A DNA stretch of 64,000 bases from Archaeoglobi archaeon JdFR-42. GTDB taxonomy: Archaea > Halobacteriota > Archaeoglobi > Archaeoglobales > JdFR-42. The stretch is taken from assembly GCA_002010305.1 (NCBI GenBank), contig MTND01000018.1, positions 1-64,000 of the forward strand, in the 5' to 3' direction. Under the pieces are notes generated by a model, which did no database searches, was not told the origin of the DNA, and saw only the letters and a program-made list of their open reading frames with translations. The translations under genes were made by a program, and so were the position numbers. Position 1 is the stretch's first letter; every line of letters starts with the position of its first letter. Positions 63,646-64,000 of the stretch are shown one piece after another.

Positions 63646-64000
63646 ATGATACCAATTCCCAAATACATGATGAAAGAAGATACAAAAGAGGTGCAGAAAA
63701 CTGCCAGAAAGGCTGCAGAAAAAATCAAACCTTTTTCTACAAAAATTGACAAAGAGAACATGATCCCTGAAGAGGTTGTTCGAATTCTGACAGAGAGAGG
63801 TTTATTCGGTGTCACGGCTCCAAGGATCCATGGAGGCCAAGGGCTAGGTATTTTTGAACTTACCATCGCAATGATGGAGATTGGAAGGATATGCACATCT
63901 GTCGCGAGGTCTCTTATGACACACCATATAGCCATAGAAGCCATTAAAAATTTCGGAAACGAGGAGCAAAAACGGGAGTATCTACCCAGACTTGCCGGAG
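63646..64000 (+). CDS. Acyl-CoA dehydrogenase, N-terminal part (truncated by window end)
   Basis: ATG at 63646 opens MIPIPKYMMKEDTKEVQKTARKAAEKIKPFSTKIDKENMIPEEVVRILTERGLFGVTAPRIHGGQGLG...IAIEAIKNFGNEEQKREYLPRLAG. Confidence 0.88.
   Translation, partial: MIPIPKYMMKEDTKEVQKTARKAAEKIKPFSTKIDKENMIPEEVVRILTERGLFGVTAPRIHGGQGLGIFELTIAMMEIGRICTSVARSLMTHHIAIEAIKNFGNEEQKREYLPRLAG

Overview
This is a 64 kb archaeal chromosomal window. Archaeal markers include TgtA and ArcS, EndA, archaeal PheRS and TrpRS, DUF373, DUF131, TATA-type promoters and PGF-CTERM surface proteins. The gene content suggests an anaerobic Halobacteriota-like lineage (Archaeoglobi, Syntrophoarchaeia or Methanosarcinia type), but that placement is inference. 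I found two tRNAs (Leu-GAG, Thr-CGU), about 57 protein-coding genes, and no rRNA, CRISPR array or intact transposon. Metabolic modules seen: (i) a corrinoid methyltransferase operon whose 'MtmB' homologue is a continuous ORF with no in-frame UAG at the pyrrolysine-equivalent site; (ii) beta-oxidation genes (Hbd, Crt, partial acyl-CoA dehydrogenase), a family I CoA-transferase and an ADP-forming acyl-CoA synthetase; (iii) a lactate/glycolate oxidation cluster (GlcD-, GlcF/LutA-, LutC-, LutB-like) beside glycerate kinase; (iv) phosphate, ammonium and iron uptake genes; (v) an octaheme cytochrome c and a giant S-layer-like protein that share an 89-nt identical C-terminal PGF-CTERM module. Other leads are a dispersed palindrome (TGTAAATC-N3-GATTTACA) in at least four intergenic regions, a decayed HEPN/MNT locus, a probably split or frameshifted GlcF, an Nramp-fold protein lacking the canonical metal-binding motifs, and a structured element upstream of the S-layer gene. 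All family calls are from reading protein sequence and motifs; no database search was run.
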